From: Glaciecola sp028401415
GTDB lineage: Bacteria > Pseudomonadota > Gammaproteobacteria > Enterobacterales > Alteromonadaceae
Length of the DNA: 64,000 nt
Direction: 5' to 3'
NCBI RefSeq assembly: GCF_028401415.2
Contig: NZ_CP171821.2
Location: forward strand, 2,976,001-3,040,000
The notes under the pieces are model-generated. The model was not told where the DNA came from and did not search any database. It saw only the letters and a program-made list of their open reading frames with translations. Position numbers and translations under genes: made by a program. Of this stretch, positions 1-8,743 are shown in pieces (within the stretch, counting starts at the first letter, position 1; every line of letters begins with the position of its first letter).

Positions 1-2
1 TT

Positions 3-2060
3 GGCGACCCACGCTGTGAATATGCCATCAATGCAACTACCTGCGGCGCAATAGATGGCCAAGGCACTTTTCGACTAAACCTTAACGCAGACAGGGACTT
101 AAGCTCAGAACTAGAACGCACCAACTTTTTCGTATTTCTCAATCATGAATTTAAGAACGGTGTAGAAAGCTTTACTGAGTTTTCCCTTTATCAATCAAAA
201 ACAAACTTACGCCGTCATGCGACGGCACCTTTTACAAGCTCTCGATTACGTGTTGGTGCAGAAAACTACTATAACCCATTTGGGCCTTGTGGTTCGCCGA
301 ACCGACTCCCAGACTCGATGATTCCCGATGTTCCTTGTTCTGGATTAGAGCTTATTATTGATAATTATCGCTTCGCTGAACTACCCCGTATCGTCGATAA
401 CGACGGCGACTCATTCAGATTTTTGCAGGGCTTTAGAGGTTACATTGGCGATTGGGACTGGGAGGGGGCTTTTACACATTCCCAAGCGAATAAAGAGGAT
501 ATTACCAGCAATCGAGTGTCTAACAATTTGATTACGGAAGCGCTGTTTGATCCAACGCCTGCTGCCTACAACCCCTTCAGTGGTGGTGCCGACTCAAATA
601 TCGAAAGAGCGCTCATTCAGGTAGTGCGTAAGAATGAAACTGAACTCACAACCTTTGATTTTAAAGTCTCCACGCCAGCTTTATTCGAATTGCCGGGGGG
701 CGACGTAGGCTTTGTTGCTGGGTTTGAGTATCGTGAAGAGTCGTTTATTGATGATAGAGACGACCGATTAGACGGCACCATTCCCTTTACCGATTTTGAA
801 GGTGACACCTACCCCTTTGTATCGGATGTGGTGAATTCAAGTCCAACGCCTGATTCCAGTGGCGAGCGTAGCGTGACATCCTTATTTATGGAGTTTCAGG
901 TGCCCGTGCTTGACAGCTTAGACGTGCAGGCCGCAATTCGTTATGAGGATTTTTCTGATGTCGGCAGCACCACAGTGGGCAAAGTCGCGTTCGGCTGGAA
1001 ACCAACAGACTTTTTCATGTTGCGCGGCTCTTGGTCAGAAGCGTTTAGAGCGCCAAATTTAATTACCATTAATGAAGAAATTGTTGCGCGTAACAATACC
1101 CGCACCGATTTAGCTTGTTTATATGCTGCGTTTTTCGGTGGAGATCCAGATCAAGACACGCTTGATTGTAGAAACGCTATTCAGCGAATTGCGCAAGGGA
1201 GTGATCAACTTAAGCCTGAAGAGAGCATAAACACTAACCTTGGTATCGTTTTAACACCTATTGACGATTTAACCATTACTGTTGATTATTGGTCGATAGA
1301 AAAAGAGAACACTATCGGCTTATTCGGTGAAGAAAATCATACATTGCTCGACTTACTCTTGCGTTTAGAAGCAGGTACATCAAACTGCGGAAGCGGCGGG
1401 TTTAATCCTGCAATAACCCGTCAGGCACCGGACGAAGATCAGTCCGCTATTTACTTAGCTGCTGGTATATGTCCAGCCGGCGATATTCAGTTTATCGATG
1501 ACAGGTATGCTAATTTAGATGATCGAAATTTAGCGGGCTTTGATATTGGCATATACTACAATTTAGACACAAATATCGGCGAATTTAAGTTTAGCTACAA
1601 TGGCTCGTTTATTGATGAATTTGAGCAAGTGCCTGGTGGCGAAGCTGCGTTATTAGTGAGTGCACAAGAGAGTGGCGCCATTCCCGCAAGTTTTCCCGTT
1701 GACGGTTTCGCTGATTTAATAGGGCGAGACGGCAATCAAGAACAACGGCATTCGGCGAGAGTCAGCTGGCGCAAGGATGACTTTGGCGCGAGCCTGAGTG
1801 GCAATCGTATTGGCGAATTTTATCAAAGCTCCTTAACGTTAGATGACGGTACGCAATACATTATTCCTTCAATGACAACCTACAATGCAACCTTTGACTA
1901 TCGTTTCGACGTAAAAGACGTGAACACACGCTTGCGTTTGGGTATTCGTAACCTAACTGATGAACGCGCTCCCCTTGCAGATCGCTTTTTTGGTTTCTTT
2001 GCAGACGCCCACCGTGATTTTGGACGCACTTACTTTGTTGATGTAAGAGCTCGCTTTTAA
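3..2060 (+). CDS. TonB-dependent outer-membrane receptor (5' end outside window)
   Basis: C-terminal ~685 residues of an outer-membrane beta-barrel receptor. The frame is open from the left edge of the window, so signal peptide, TonB box and most of the plug are missing. Visible are alternating barrel strands, family-typical motifs such as RGSWSEAFRAPNL and LGIRNLTDERAP, and a C-terminal strand ending in VDVRARF with the terminal Phe used by the BAM machinery. Cysteine pairs lie in extracellular-loop-like regions (NCGSG, GICPAG). Such receptors import large or scarce substrates using the TonB-ExbBD system; the ligand cannot be read here. A DASS symporter and a secreted hydrolase follow on the same strand, suggesting an uptake locus for an organic acid or ester (inference). 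Confidence 0.93.
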   Translation, partial: GDPRCEYAINATTCGAIDGQGTFRLNLNADRDLSSELERTNFFVFLNHEFKNGVESFTEFSLYQSKTNLRRHATAPFTSSRLRVGAENYYNPFGPCGSPNRLPDSMIPDVPCSGLELIIDNYRFAELPRIVDNDGDSFRFLQGFRGYIGDWDWEGAFTHSQANKEDITSNRVSNNLITEALFDPTPAAYNPFSGGADSNIERALIQVVRKNETELTTFDFKVSTPALFELPGGDVGFVAGFEYREESFIDDRDDRLDGTIPFTDFEGDTYPFVSDVVNSSPTPDSSGERSVTSLFMEFQVPVLDSLDVQAAIRYEDFSDVGSTTVGKVAFGWKPTDFFMLRGSWSEAFRAPNLITINEEIVARNNTRTDLACLYAAFFGGDPDQDTLDCRNAIQRIAQGSDQLKPEESINTNLGIVLTPIDDLTITVDYWSIEKENTIGLFGEENHTLLDLLLRLEAGTSNCGSGGFNPAITRQAPDEDQSAIYLAAGICPAGDIQFIDDRYANLDDRNLAGFDIGIYYNLDTNIGEFKFSYNGSFIDEFEQVPGGEAALLVSAQESGAIPASFPVDGFADLIGRDGNQEQRHSARVSWRKDDFGASLSGNRIGEFYQSSLTLDDGTQYIIPSMTTYNATFDYRFDVKDVNTRLRLGIRNLTDERAPLADRFFGFFADAHRDFGRTYFVDVRARF

Positions 2061-2072
2061 GTAGCCGTAATT

Positions 2073-2099
2073 GCCAAGGTCAACGTGATTGACCTTGGC
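2073..2099 (+). other. Perfect intercistronic hairpin
   Basis: A 10-bp perfect inverted repeat (GCCAAGGTCA, 7-nt loop, TGACCTTGGC) lies 12 bp after the receptor stop and 15 bp before the next start codon. No T-run follows, so it is not a standard intrinsic terminator. It may act as an mRNA 3'-end stabiliser or partial attenuator that lowers transporter output relative to the receptor. Confidence 0.7.
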
Positions 2100-2114
2100 T
2101 CGCAAGGAGTTGTA

Positions 2115-3590
2115 ATGGCGTCTGTACAGTTTAACGAACACGCCCGTGCTCGTTATCAAGATATCGGCCTGATTTTAGGGCCACTTCTGTTTGCTTGCAT
2201 GATGATATTTGACGCATCGCAAAGCGCAATGGAGCCAGCCGCTTGGCGGGTTGCCGCAATAGGGCTTTGGATGGCAGCGTGGTGGGCAAGTGAAGCGGTT
2301 CCGGTGCCCGTTACCGCATTTTTGCCCATTGTCACTTTTCCCTTTCTCGGAATTGCCAGTATTGGCGATACCACCAGTCACTATGCCAACCCGATTATCT
2401 ATCTATTCTTAGGCGCGTTTATTTTGGCGTTGGCGGTTGAAAAGTGGATGCTCCATAAACGCATCGCGCTCGCCATTCTTAACATTACAGGGACTGACGG
2501 AAAGCGGCTTATTGGGGGTTTTATGCTGGTAGCAGCGCTGCTCTCAATGTGGATGACCAATACCTCAACCACAATGATGCTAATGCCAATTGCGCTGTCG
2601 GTGGCAACCGTGATTGCACAAAACAATCAGCATTTATCAGATGAGCAAACCCACGCATTTAAAGTTGCCATGCTATTGGGCCTTGCTTATGCGGCTACCA
2701 TCGGCGGCCTTGCTACGCTAGTTGGTACACCGCCCAATGCTTTGTTAGCGGCGTTTTTGACTGAAAACTACGATATCCAAATTACCTTCGCGAATTGGAT
2801 GTTGGTCGGCGTGCCCGTGATGCTAATTATGCTCCCTCTGGCGTGGCTATCGTTGACTCATTTCACATTCAAAATAGATATTCCCGCTAATCCTGAAGTC
2901 AGCCAGTATTTGTCAGCTTTAAAACAAGAGTTAGGGCCTATGTCTGTTGCTGAAAAGCGCGTGGCCATCGTATTTTTATTAGTGGTAGTGTGCTGGATTT
3001 TGCGCCGGCCAATATCAGCGTGGCTGGGCATCGACTTTTTAAGCGACACCGGCATTGTAATGACAGCAGCGCTGTTATTATTCTTGCTGCCAAGCGGGAA
3101 TGAGCAGCAGGCGCAAATTATGGTCTGGGAAAACGTACAAAAGTTGCCATGGGGTGTATTGGTGCTCTTTGGTGGCGGTTTAAGCTTGGCAGCGGCAGTA
3201 TCCAATTCTGGTTTGGCAAGCTTTTTAGGATCCAGCTTAACGCCTTTGGGTGGCTTCGGTATTTTTGTGTTAGTGGTGGCTGCCACCGGCTTGGTGATAT
3301 TTTTAACTGAGCTCACTAGCAATGTTGCCACCGCTGCCACCTTTTTGCCGGTCGTGGCCGCCGTGGCGCTTGAGTTAGGTGTGTCGCCACTGCTGCTTTG
3401 CATTCCCATTACCCTCGCTGCAAGTTGCGCCTTTATGCTACCGGTAGCAACACCGCCTAATGCGATCGTGTTTGCATCAGGCGTGCTGACTATTCCTGAA
3501 ATGGTGAAAGCAGGTGCAGTGCTTAATTTGATTGGTATGATCCTGCTGTCTATTGTCTCAATATGGTTAGCGCCAATGGTGTTTTTATGA
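2115..3590 (+). CDS. DASS/SLC13-family sodium:anion symporter
   Basis: Inner-membrane symporter of about 491 residues, expected to take up di- or tricarboxylates (or sulfate) with Na+. Many hydrophobic segments are visible, along with the two inverted family signatures: TNTST then GTPPNA in the first half, and TSNVAT then ATPPNA in the second. These resemble the Ser-Asn-Thr substrate/Na+ sites of VcINDY-type carriers. The start is the ATG at 2115 because AAGGAG lies just upstream; earlier in-frame codons fall inside the hairpin. The 3' end overlaps the next gene by ATGA. Substrate is inferred only to family level. Confidence 0.92.
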   Translation: MASVQFNEHARARYQDIGLILGPLLFACMMIFDASQSAMEPAAWRVAAIGLWMAAWWASEAVPVPVTAFLPIVTFPFLGIASIGDTTSHYANPIIYLFLGAFILALAVEKWMLHKRIALAILNITGTDGKRLIGGFMLVAALLSMWMTNTSTTMMLMPIALSVATVIAQNNQHLSDEQTHAFKVAMLLGLAYAATIGGLATLVGTPPNALLAAFLTENYDIQITFANWMLVGVPVMLIMLPLAWLSLTHFTFKIDIPANPEVSQYLSALKQELGPMSVAEKRVAIVFLLVVVCWILRRPISAWLGIDFLSDTGIVMTAALLLFLLPSGNEQQAQIMVWENVQKLPWGVLVLFGGGLSLAAAVSNSGLASFLGSSLTPLGGFGIFVLVVAATGLVIFLTELTSNVATAATFLPVVAAVALELGVSPLLLCIPITLAASCAFMLPVATPPNAIVFASGVLTIPEMVKAGAVLNLIGMILLSIVSIWLAPMVFL

Positions 3591-4471
3591 AAGCTGTATT
3601 TCCGATAGCAAGCTGCTTATTTGGTCTTTATCTGCTCTGCATGAACGATTACGCGCATGCGTTGATTGATGAAGAGCAAGATGCTAAGGCCTCTTCCATA
3701 TCGGCATTTCAAGCAAAACCTCCTATTCCAAGTAATGCTGAGCGAAGCGACAGTTACAAGAAAATATTGTTTGTGGGGAATAGTTTTAGTTTTTACAACA
3801 ACGGTATCCACAATCAACTAGGCAGTTTGATTCGCGCACAGGGTGAGTGGGAGAGGGGTGAAAATCGTATGCGCTTGCTTACCCTTTCCGGCGGGCACAT
3901 CCACGAGCATTTAGACGGGCTTGCGAATCAACTTAAGCATGATCCGCGCCCGTGGCAAGCCGTCGTGCTTCAAGGGCATAGCAATGAGCCGATTAGCAAG
4001 CGTAAACAAGACCGCTTCGATGAATCTCTAAGCAAAGCCATCCAAATTATCAAAGAGCGTCAGCTTACTCCGATTTTATTTATGACCTGGGGATATAAAG
4101 GCGAGCCTGATATGGCGCAAGCGCTTCGCCACGCATATGAGGCTCAGGCAGCAAAGCATCAGGTGGCGGTGGTGCCAGTAGGGCTGGCCTTTCAGCGCGC
4201 TGAAAAGGTTTTTCCCGACATCAACTTGTTTGTAAAAGACGTGCTGGGCATGTCTGAATCAGCTGGCACCGAGCGCAGGCTCACTTATCGAGATGATATA
4301 AAGCATCCTAGCGCCGCAGGGACGTATTTAGCGGCCTGCGTTTTTTACGCATCATTGTATCAGCGCTCTCCTGAAGGAAATGTGTTTACTGCGGGGCTAA
4401 AAAACACCGATGCACATAAACTGCAAACACTTGCTTGGGAGACAGTGAGTGAGTATTTTAATTATCGGTAA
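3587..4471 (+). CDS. Secreted SGNH/GDSL-like hydrolase (DUF4886-like)
   Basis: About 294 residues with an N-terminal signal peptide (MKAVFPIASCLFGLYLLCM, cleavage likely after YAHA). The SGNH fold is suggested by block I FVGNSFSFYN (Ser nucleophile in GNS), VVLQGHSNEP in the middle, and a C-terminal DIKHPSAAG that supplies the Asp-x-x-His pair. It probably hydrolyses an ester in the periplasm. The start ATG overlaps the transporter stop (ATGA), implying translational coupling. The substrate is unknown; the DUF4886 assignment is from recognition and less certain than the SGNH call. Confidence 0.78.
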   Translation: MKAVFPIASCLFGLYLLCMNDYAHALIDEEQDAKASSISAFQAKPPIPSNAERSDSYKKILFVGNSFSFYNNGIHNQLGSLIRAQGEWERGENRMRLLTLSGGHIHEHLDGLANQLKHDPRPWQAVVLQGHSNEPISKRKQDRFDESLSKAIQIIKERQLTPILFMTWGYKGEPDMAQALRHAYEAQAAKHQVAVVPVGLAFQRAEKVFPDINLFVKDVLGMSESAGTERRLTYRDDIKHPSAAGTYLAACVFYASLYQRSPEGNVFTAGLKNTDAHKLQTLAWETVSEYFNYR

Positions 4472-4492
4472 GCGCAATATTAAGTGAGCAGA

Positions 4493-5786
4493 ATGACTAA
4501 TAGATACTGGCAGATCGCGCATCAAGCGCTAGCACCACTAAAAAAATGCGCATTAATTTTGGTGATAGGGTGTTTGCACAACGCGGCAAGTGCGTGCATC
4601 TACGAGAAAGTCATCATTAGCAAAGATTTTGCGGGAGCAGGTTTAGCGAGCTGTGATCAACTGTCCACGGATCATTATCTGCTTACAGTGTCTCCTGAAA
4701 ACACGCCCATCAATCCTAGCCCTTGGTATGCATTTAAAGTCTCAAAAACATCTGGTACGCCCTCGCATGATATAAAAATTAGCGTGCTGGCACAAAACGC
4801 CAAACCTCGTTATGTGCCCAAAATAGGTCAACTAGAGGGCGATGTGTGGCATTGGCAAAGCTTGCCCTTTAATGTAGAAAACATGTTGATAAACGACTCC
4901 ACTGAGAACAGCAATACAGAGCAAACACAAAGACCCGTGCTGACTTTTAGTTTAAACGTAAGCGATGAAGCGCAAACCATCAGCGCACAAGAGATTATCA
5001 ATAGCGACAGCTATGATGCGTGGATGCAAGACAGTTCATTGCGCCAGCGTTTTACTCGAGTAGTCGTAGGTGAATCAGAAAAAGGCAAGCCTATTTCAGG
5101 CTTAGTATCAAAAAATGAAGGGAGCACTGAATGGCTTTGGATTATAGGCCGCCAGCATCCACCAGAAATTACGGGCGCACTTGCCTTAAATGCCTTTGTT
5201 GAAACTTTAGGGCAATCAAGCTCGCCCCTGCACGAGCGCTTTTTTGAACGTTTCAACGTGCTGATTGTGCCTTTACTCAATCCTGACGGCGTGGATGCCG
5301 GGTTTTGGCGACACAATACAGGTGGTATCGATTTAAACCGTGACTGGGGGAAATTTACGCAAAAAGAAACGCGAAGCGTGTTTCGGTACTTCGATGCGCA
5401 GCTAGAAGGCGACAATCGCTTAGTTTTTGCGTTGGATTTTCATTCCACACAACAAGATATTTTCTATACCATGCCGGTAGATTATGGCCTTAAACCTGAA
5501 AAGTTTGTAGAAAAACTGGCTGAGCTCACTCAAAGATGCTCGTCTTCGCTCCTTTACGGTGCGTGAGCGGCCTGGTTCAAGCCCGGGTAGGGGCGTGTTT
5601 AAACAGTTCATCGCCGATTATTATGGCGTGCATGCTGTCACCTATGAAATGGGGGACAATACAGAGCGCCAGCTAATTAATCATGTGGCTCAAACCAGCG
5701 CTCTGCTGCTTATGGAGCAGATGCTAGACACACCACCAGATGCATTTCGGCGCGAGCAACGCCCAACTGCAGAAGAAAAACAATAA
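4493..5786 (+). pseudogene. M14-family zinc carboxypeptidase, frameshifted
   Basis: A signal peptide (hydrophobic stretch to NAASA) precedes an N-terminal domain and an M14 catalytic domain. Zinc and catalytic motifs are visible: HPPE (HxxE) around 5155, NRDWG around 5337, DFHST around 5438. The reading frame then breaks at about 5519-5535. The first frame ends at 5566, while the true continuation (KDARLRSFTVRERPG, then YEMGDNT carrying the catalytic Glu) is in another frame and ends at 5786. One extra base or two missing bases would explain it. All active-site residues are present across the two frames, so this is either a recent pseudogene or a sequence error. The gene lies 12 bp after the SGNH hydrolase. 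Confidence 0.85.
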
Positions 5787-5793
5787 ACTTTTT

Positions 5794-6306
5794 ATGCAGT
5801 TAACAGCACCTCATGCTCAATTTGAACAAAGCTATAGAGACTATATTCAAGAGCTCGGCGATGAAGAGCGCTATCCTTATCCTATGGATTTGCCTTTCGA
5901 TGACTTTGCAGTATTTGTCAGTACACTCAAAGGATACGATAAAGGCATTAAGCTTCCGCACAATCTTGTCCCTAATTCCACGTATTGGCTAATCAGCAAC
6001 AATGAAATAGTAGGGTGTTCACACTTGCGGCATCATCTCAATGCCGCACTCGAGCATGCTGGTGGACACATCGGGCTTGGTATTCGCCCTCGCTACCGCA
6101 ATAAGGGTTTGAGCACGATATTGCTTAGGCAAACATTGGACAAAGCGCGAGAAAAGGGAATCGACGACGTGCATATTCACTGCTATGCAGACAACCTTGC
6201 TTCAAAGCGCATGATTGAAGCTTGCGGCGCAAAGCTGCATTCCCAAGTCTTCCTTAGTGAACATTCAAAAACGGTTCTACGGTATATTAAACTCAACCCG
6301 GGATAA
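5794..6306 (+). CDS. GNAT-family N-acetyltransferase
   Basis: About 170 residues. The C-terminal half has the GNAT core: GGHIGLGIRPRYRNKGLST corresponds to the acetyl-CoA binding motif A (R-x-x-G-x-A/S type), followed by HIHCYADNLASKRMIEACGA, the motif B helix in which a residue pair (N, S-K) typically precedes the Gly. It transfers an acetyl group to an unknown small molecule or peptide amine. The start is the ATG at 5794, 7 bp after the upstream stop; an earlier in-frame ATG at 5740 lies inside the peptidase remnant and is less likely. Probably co-transcribed with the peptidase. Confidence 0.85.
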   Translation: MQLTAPHAQFEQSYRDYIQELGDEERYPYPMDLPFDDFAVFVSTLKGYDKGIKLPHNLVPNSTYWLISNNEIVGCSHLRHHLNAALEHAGGHIGLGIRPRYRNKGLSTILLRQTLDKAREKGIDDVHIHCYADNLASKRMIEACGAKLHSQVFLSEHSKTVLRYIKLNPG

Positions 6307-6330
6307 GCGACAGCACCGAGTTGAGCTTAT

Positions 6331-6355
6331 ATTAGGAATGCGGCACTTTCCTAAT
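6331..6355. terminator. Hairpin between convergent genes
   Basis: An 8-bp perfect stem (ATTAGGAA / TTCCTAAT, 9-nt loop) sits between the convergent GNAT and SDR genes and overlaps the SDR stop codon. There is no long T-run on either side, so it is a weak bidirectional terminator candidate only. Confidence 0.4.
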
Positions 6356-7319
6356 TCGCGCCATTCCCCTCAATCGCTTTATTCACAAGCTCGAGCAGCT
6401 CAGCTTGCGTATATCGATACTCACCCCATTGATTCAGCTCCACCAATTGACGAATCTTATCGCCGATAGTGAAGGCGTGTTCCTCTTTGTTAGGCGTGAC
6501 TATGTAGCGTCGCAAAGGATTAGGGTCAAATAAGGCATGCATGTATGCCTCTGACACATCATCGGGCTTGTTTAGCGATAGTTCATAAGCCGCCATGTCA
6601 TCGTATTGTTTTTGCATCTCAGGTGTAATTGCTTTGCCTTGGGCTTTGAGCTTATTGTGCTGGTGAAGGACACTAGTGCGGCGAATATTTGTTTGATAGT
6701 TGCCTGGCTGGATCACGCTTAACCTTACTCCAGAAGCTTGCATTTCGGCCGCTAAAGCGTCAGTAAATGCTTCCATCCAGTGTTTTGTACCACTGTATGC
6801 GCTCATTTGAGCCCGCGTAATAGTACCTGCTATTGAACCTGTCGTTGCAATGCGTCCTTTTGATTCGATGATTAAAGGGATAAAGGCTTTACTGACCCGA
6901 TATACGCCCTCTACGTTCACTTCATAGAGTTTTCTGTGGTCGGCCATGTCGGTACTTGCAACCTCGCCCCCAATGAAAATACCAGCATTATTTACTAAGG
7001 CATAAAGCCCCGTGCCATTCTTTTCAATTAATTGCCTTACGGCGTCTACTTCATTTTGCTTCGTGACGTCTAGTCGAACCGCTGTTATGTTTTCAAGCGC
7101 ATTTAACTCTGCGATGTCTGACTCTTTGCGCGCTCCAGCATAAACGTGATGCCCCTCACTCGCTAATGTTTCAGCCAAATGTCGTCCAATACCCGTGCTC
7201 GCGCCTGTCACCAGTATGGATTTTTGTGAGTTGTCTGATTTATCCGATTCTACCGCCTGACTGGCGCAGACGATGATTAAACTAAGCAGTATTGCCGCAA
7301 TTGAATTTAGTAGTTTCAT
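6351..7319 (-). CDS. Short-chain dehydrogenase/reductase with N-terminal signal/anchor
   Basis: Classical SDR of about 322 residues. It shows the Rossmann motif TGASTGIGRH, the NNAG structural motif, a catalytic Ser region (TTGSIAG) and the active-site YSGTK (YxxxK). The start at 7319 follows a good AAGGAA ribosome site; a longer in-frame start at 7343 lacks one. From the chosen start the protein begins with a hydrophobic segment (MKLLNSIAAILLSLIIVCA) ending near ASQAVES, like a signal peptide. That is unusual for an NAD(P)-dependent enzyme, which would lack cofactor in the periplasm, so it may be a membrane anchor. Substrate unknown. Confidence 0.85.
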   Translation of the reverse strand: MKLLNSIAAILLSLIIVCASQAVESDKSDNSQKSILVTGASTGIGRHLAETLASEGHHVYAGARKESDIAELNALENITAVRLDVTKQNEVDAVRQLIEKNGTGLYALVNNAGIFIGGEVASTDMADHRKLYEVNVEGVYRVSKAFIPLIIESKGRIATTGSIAGTITRAQMSAYSGTKHWMEAFTDALAAEMQASGVRLSVIQPGNYQTNIRRTSVLHQHNKLKAQGKAITPEMQKQYDDMAAYELSLNKPDDVSEAYMHALFDPNPLRRYIVTPNKEEHAFTIGDKIRQLVELNQWGEYRYTQAELLELVNKAIEGNGAN

Positions 7320-7570
7320 CCAGGTTCCTTGAGTCAATTTCAACTTTATTCGTTTGTATCTATTGAGCGTGTTTGTTGGGATTGATTGTTAAACCTAGTA
7401 AAGCAGAAAATTGATAGATAAAACTATATTTTTGCGACAAAGTGCGGATTTATGCGATAAACCAATAGAGCGAAATGAGTTAATGCTTAAAAAGCGTTAG
7501 TAGACTTAAAAGCAAGCGGCTGCTTGCTATGTGGTTTTGCTTTCTTCATCGTAGTATATCTAAAAATAAG

Positions 7571-7596
7571 GGCTATTTGCATTCTAGGTTTGGAAA
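7571..7596 (+). repeat. Left arm of 26-bp inverted repeat flanking the RhuM-Fic/TA segment
   Basis: Begins GGCTATTTGCATTCTAGG and ends TTGGAAA. It matches the reverse complement of 9949-9974 at 25 of 26 positions; the single difference is at position 19. The two arms enclose about 2.4 kb with the RhuM-Fic gene and the toxin-antitoxin pair. No homology extends beyond the arms, and no target-site duplication is evident. Confidence 0.8.
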
Positions 7597-7687
7597 GAGC
7601 TATTTCGAGTATCGTGGAAACATCCCCGTTTTGTGCAAAAGTAGATTGGATTGGTTAGAAAAACAGCACAACTTAAACTGTGGGATT

Positions 7688-7706
7688 GTTCGCTTTGCGG
7701 CATCTC
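7688..7706 (+). repeat. 19-bp direct repeat, copy 1 (3' side of RhuM-Fic)
   Basis: GTTCGCTTTGCGGCATCTC recurs at 8913-8931 with one substitution (C to T at position 14). The copies lie on either side of the RhuM-Fic gene, 72 bp beyond its stop and 170 bp upstream of its start, suggesting the gene arrived or is bounded as a unit. Confidence 0.65.
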
Positions 7707-7777
7707 AGGCTTTACATACTTAAAAAGCGCAATGTGCTAAAATTTAGCCCGGTTTAAACAAAGGACGGTCATTCAGT

Positions 7778-8743
7778 TCATTCCCTTGTCGCTAAAAGGT
7801 TTTCAATTAATCTAATGATTGTATCTTTTTCGTTTGGGTCGGACTCCGCAACTAGCAACGTGGTTGCTGCTAAGCCGGTATCGTTAATTACTGGCTCAAA
7901 AGCGCTGTTGTATAGTCGATTATTACGGTTGAGAAAATCTACAAACAAGAAAGCAGCAGTTCGTTTATTGCCATCACTGAATGGGTGATTTTTGACAACA
8001 AAGTAGAGCAAATGTGCCGCTTTTGACTCTACCGTTGGATAGGCTGGCTCTCCGAACACCGTCTGTTCTAAATTACCCCAAATTGAGCTTAAACCGTTTT
8101 CACGCTCACTAGCAAACAGCGCTGTCGCTTCGCCCTTTTCAATTAATTGGCGCTTAAGCTCACCAATTGCAAGTTTTATATCAGAGAGCGCTGAGAGGAT
8201 ACCACCTGGAGATCCTTTCGGCTCGGTAAGCATGCCTTCATCGTATTGTTGCAGCCATAAAAAGGTAGAAGTGTATTTACGTATAATGTCAACTAGGCCA
8301 GCTCCAAATTCGCTGTTTCTTGGTAAACTAGCAGCGCGTTTAACAAGCTTTAGCGCACTTTCTAGTTCAGCGGCATTCTTACTTAGACGATCTTCATTTA
8401 GTGTGTAGCCTCTCAATAAGTGCTGTTTGAGAGTTTTGGTTGCCCACTGGCGAAACTTGACACCTTGTTTTGACTTCACACGGTAGCCAACTGAAATAAT
8501 GACATCGAGCGAATATAGGTTTACGGGTTTATCTGAATTAGCAATATGCATTTTTTGCATATTGCTTTTTCTCTCTAATTCGCCTTCTTTAAATACATTG
8601 TTTGTGTGCCTTGAAATGACAGATTGATCACGGTCAAACAACTCAATTAATTGAGTCTGAGTAAGCCATACTGAGTCTTCATCAACAGAGACGTCTAGGT
8701 TAATGCTTCCGTCATCACTTTGATAAACCTCAACTTCGTTCAC
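7778..8743 (-). CDS. RhuM-family / Fic-domain protein
   Basis: 321 residues. Residues ~1-115 match the RhuM (virulence protein) family: a helix-turn-helix-like start (LTQTQLIELFDRDQSVISRH) and the VNLYSLDVIISVGYRVKSKQG signature. A helical linker follows, and residues ~225-310 form a Fic/Doc domain with HPFSDGNKRTAAF; the catalytic His is residue 253. The second Arg of canonical AMPylators (GNGRxxR) is absent, resembling the Doc-type loop, so phosphorylation, AMPylation or loss of activity are all possible. Start is GTG after GAGATAGAAA. It lies between direct repeats and near a toxin-antitoxin pair, consistent with an accessory stress or defence role (inference). Confidence 0.88.
   Translation of the reverse strand: MNEVEVYQSDDGSINLDVSVDEDSVWLTQTQLIELFDRDQSVISRHTNNVFKEGELERKSNMQKMHIANSDKPVNLYSLDVIISVGYRVKSKQGVKFRQWATKTLKQHLLRGYTLNEDRLSKNAAELESALKLVKRAASLPRNSEFGAGLVDIIRKYTSTFLWLQQYDEGMLTEPKGSPGGILSALSDIKLAIGELKRQLIEKGEATALFASERENGLSSIWGNLEQTVFGEPAYPTVESKAAHLLYFVVKNHPFSDGNKRTAAFLFVDFLNRNNRLYNSAFEPVINDTGLAATTLLVAESDPNEKDTIIRLIENLLATRE

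Larger units (their letters stand above)
7320..7777. other. Intergenic region, SDR upstream / RhuM-Fic downstream
   Basis: About 460 bp without a convincing gene. It must contain the SDR promoter at its left end and holds the left arm of the 26-bp inverted repeat (7571-7596) and one copy of a 19-bp direct repeat (7688-7706). A 64-codon open frame on the plus strand (7529-7723) has no recognisable features and is not called. Confidence 0.6.

Noticed and set aside
2858..3409. 183-codon minus-strand frame inside the DASS gene
   Set aside because: Low-complexity shadow of a membrane-protein gene; the plus strand carries conserved SLC13 motifs.
5560..5605. tRNA-like string GGTTCAAGCCCGGGTAGGGG
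   Set aside because: It resembles a tRNA T-arm and 3' stem, but no acceptor, D or anticodon arm can be placed upstream and the bases encode VRERPGSSPGRG, a natural continuation of the M14 peptidase.
7529..7723. 64-codon plus-strand frame
   Set aside because: Runs across two repeat sequences and lacks a ribosome site or a recognisable sequence.
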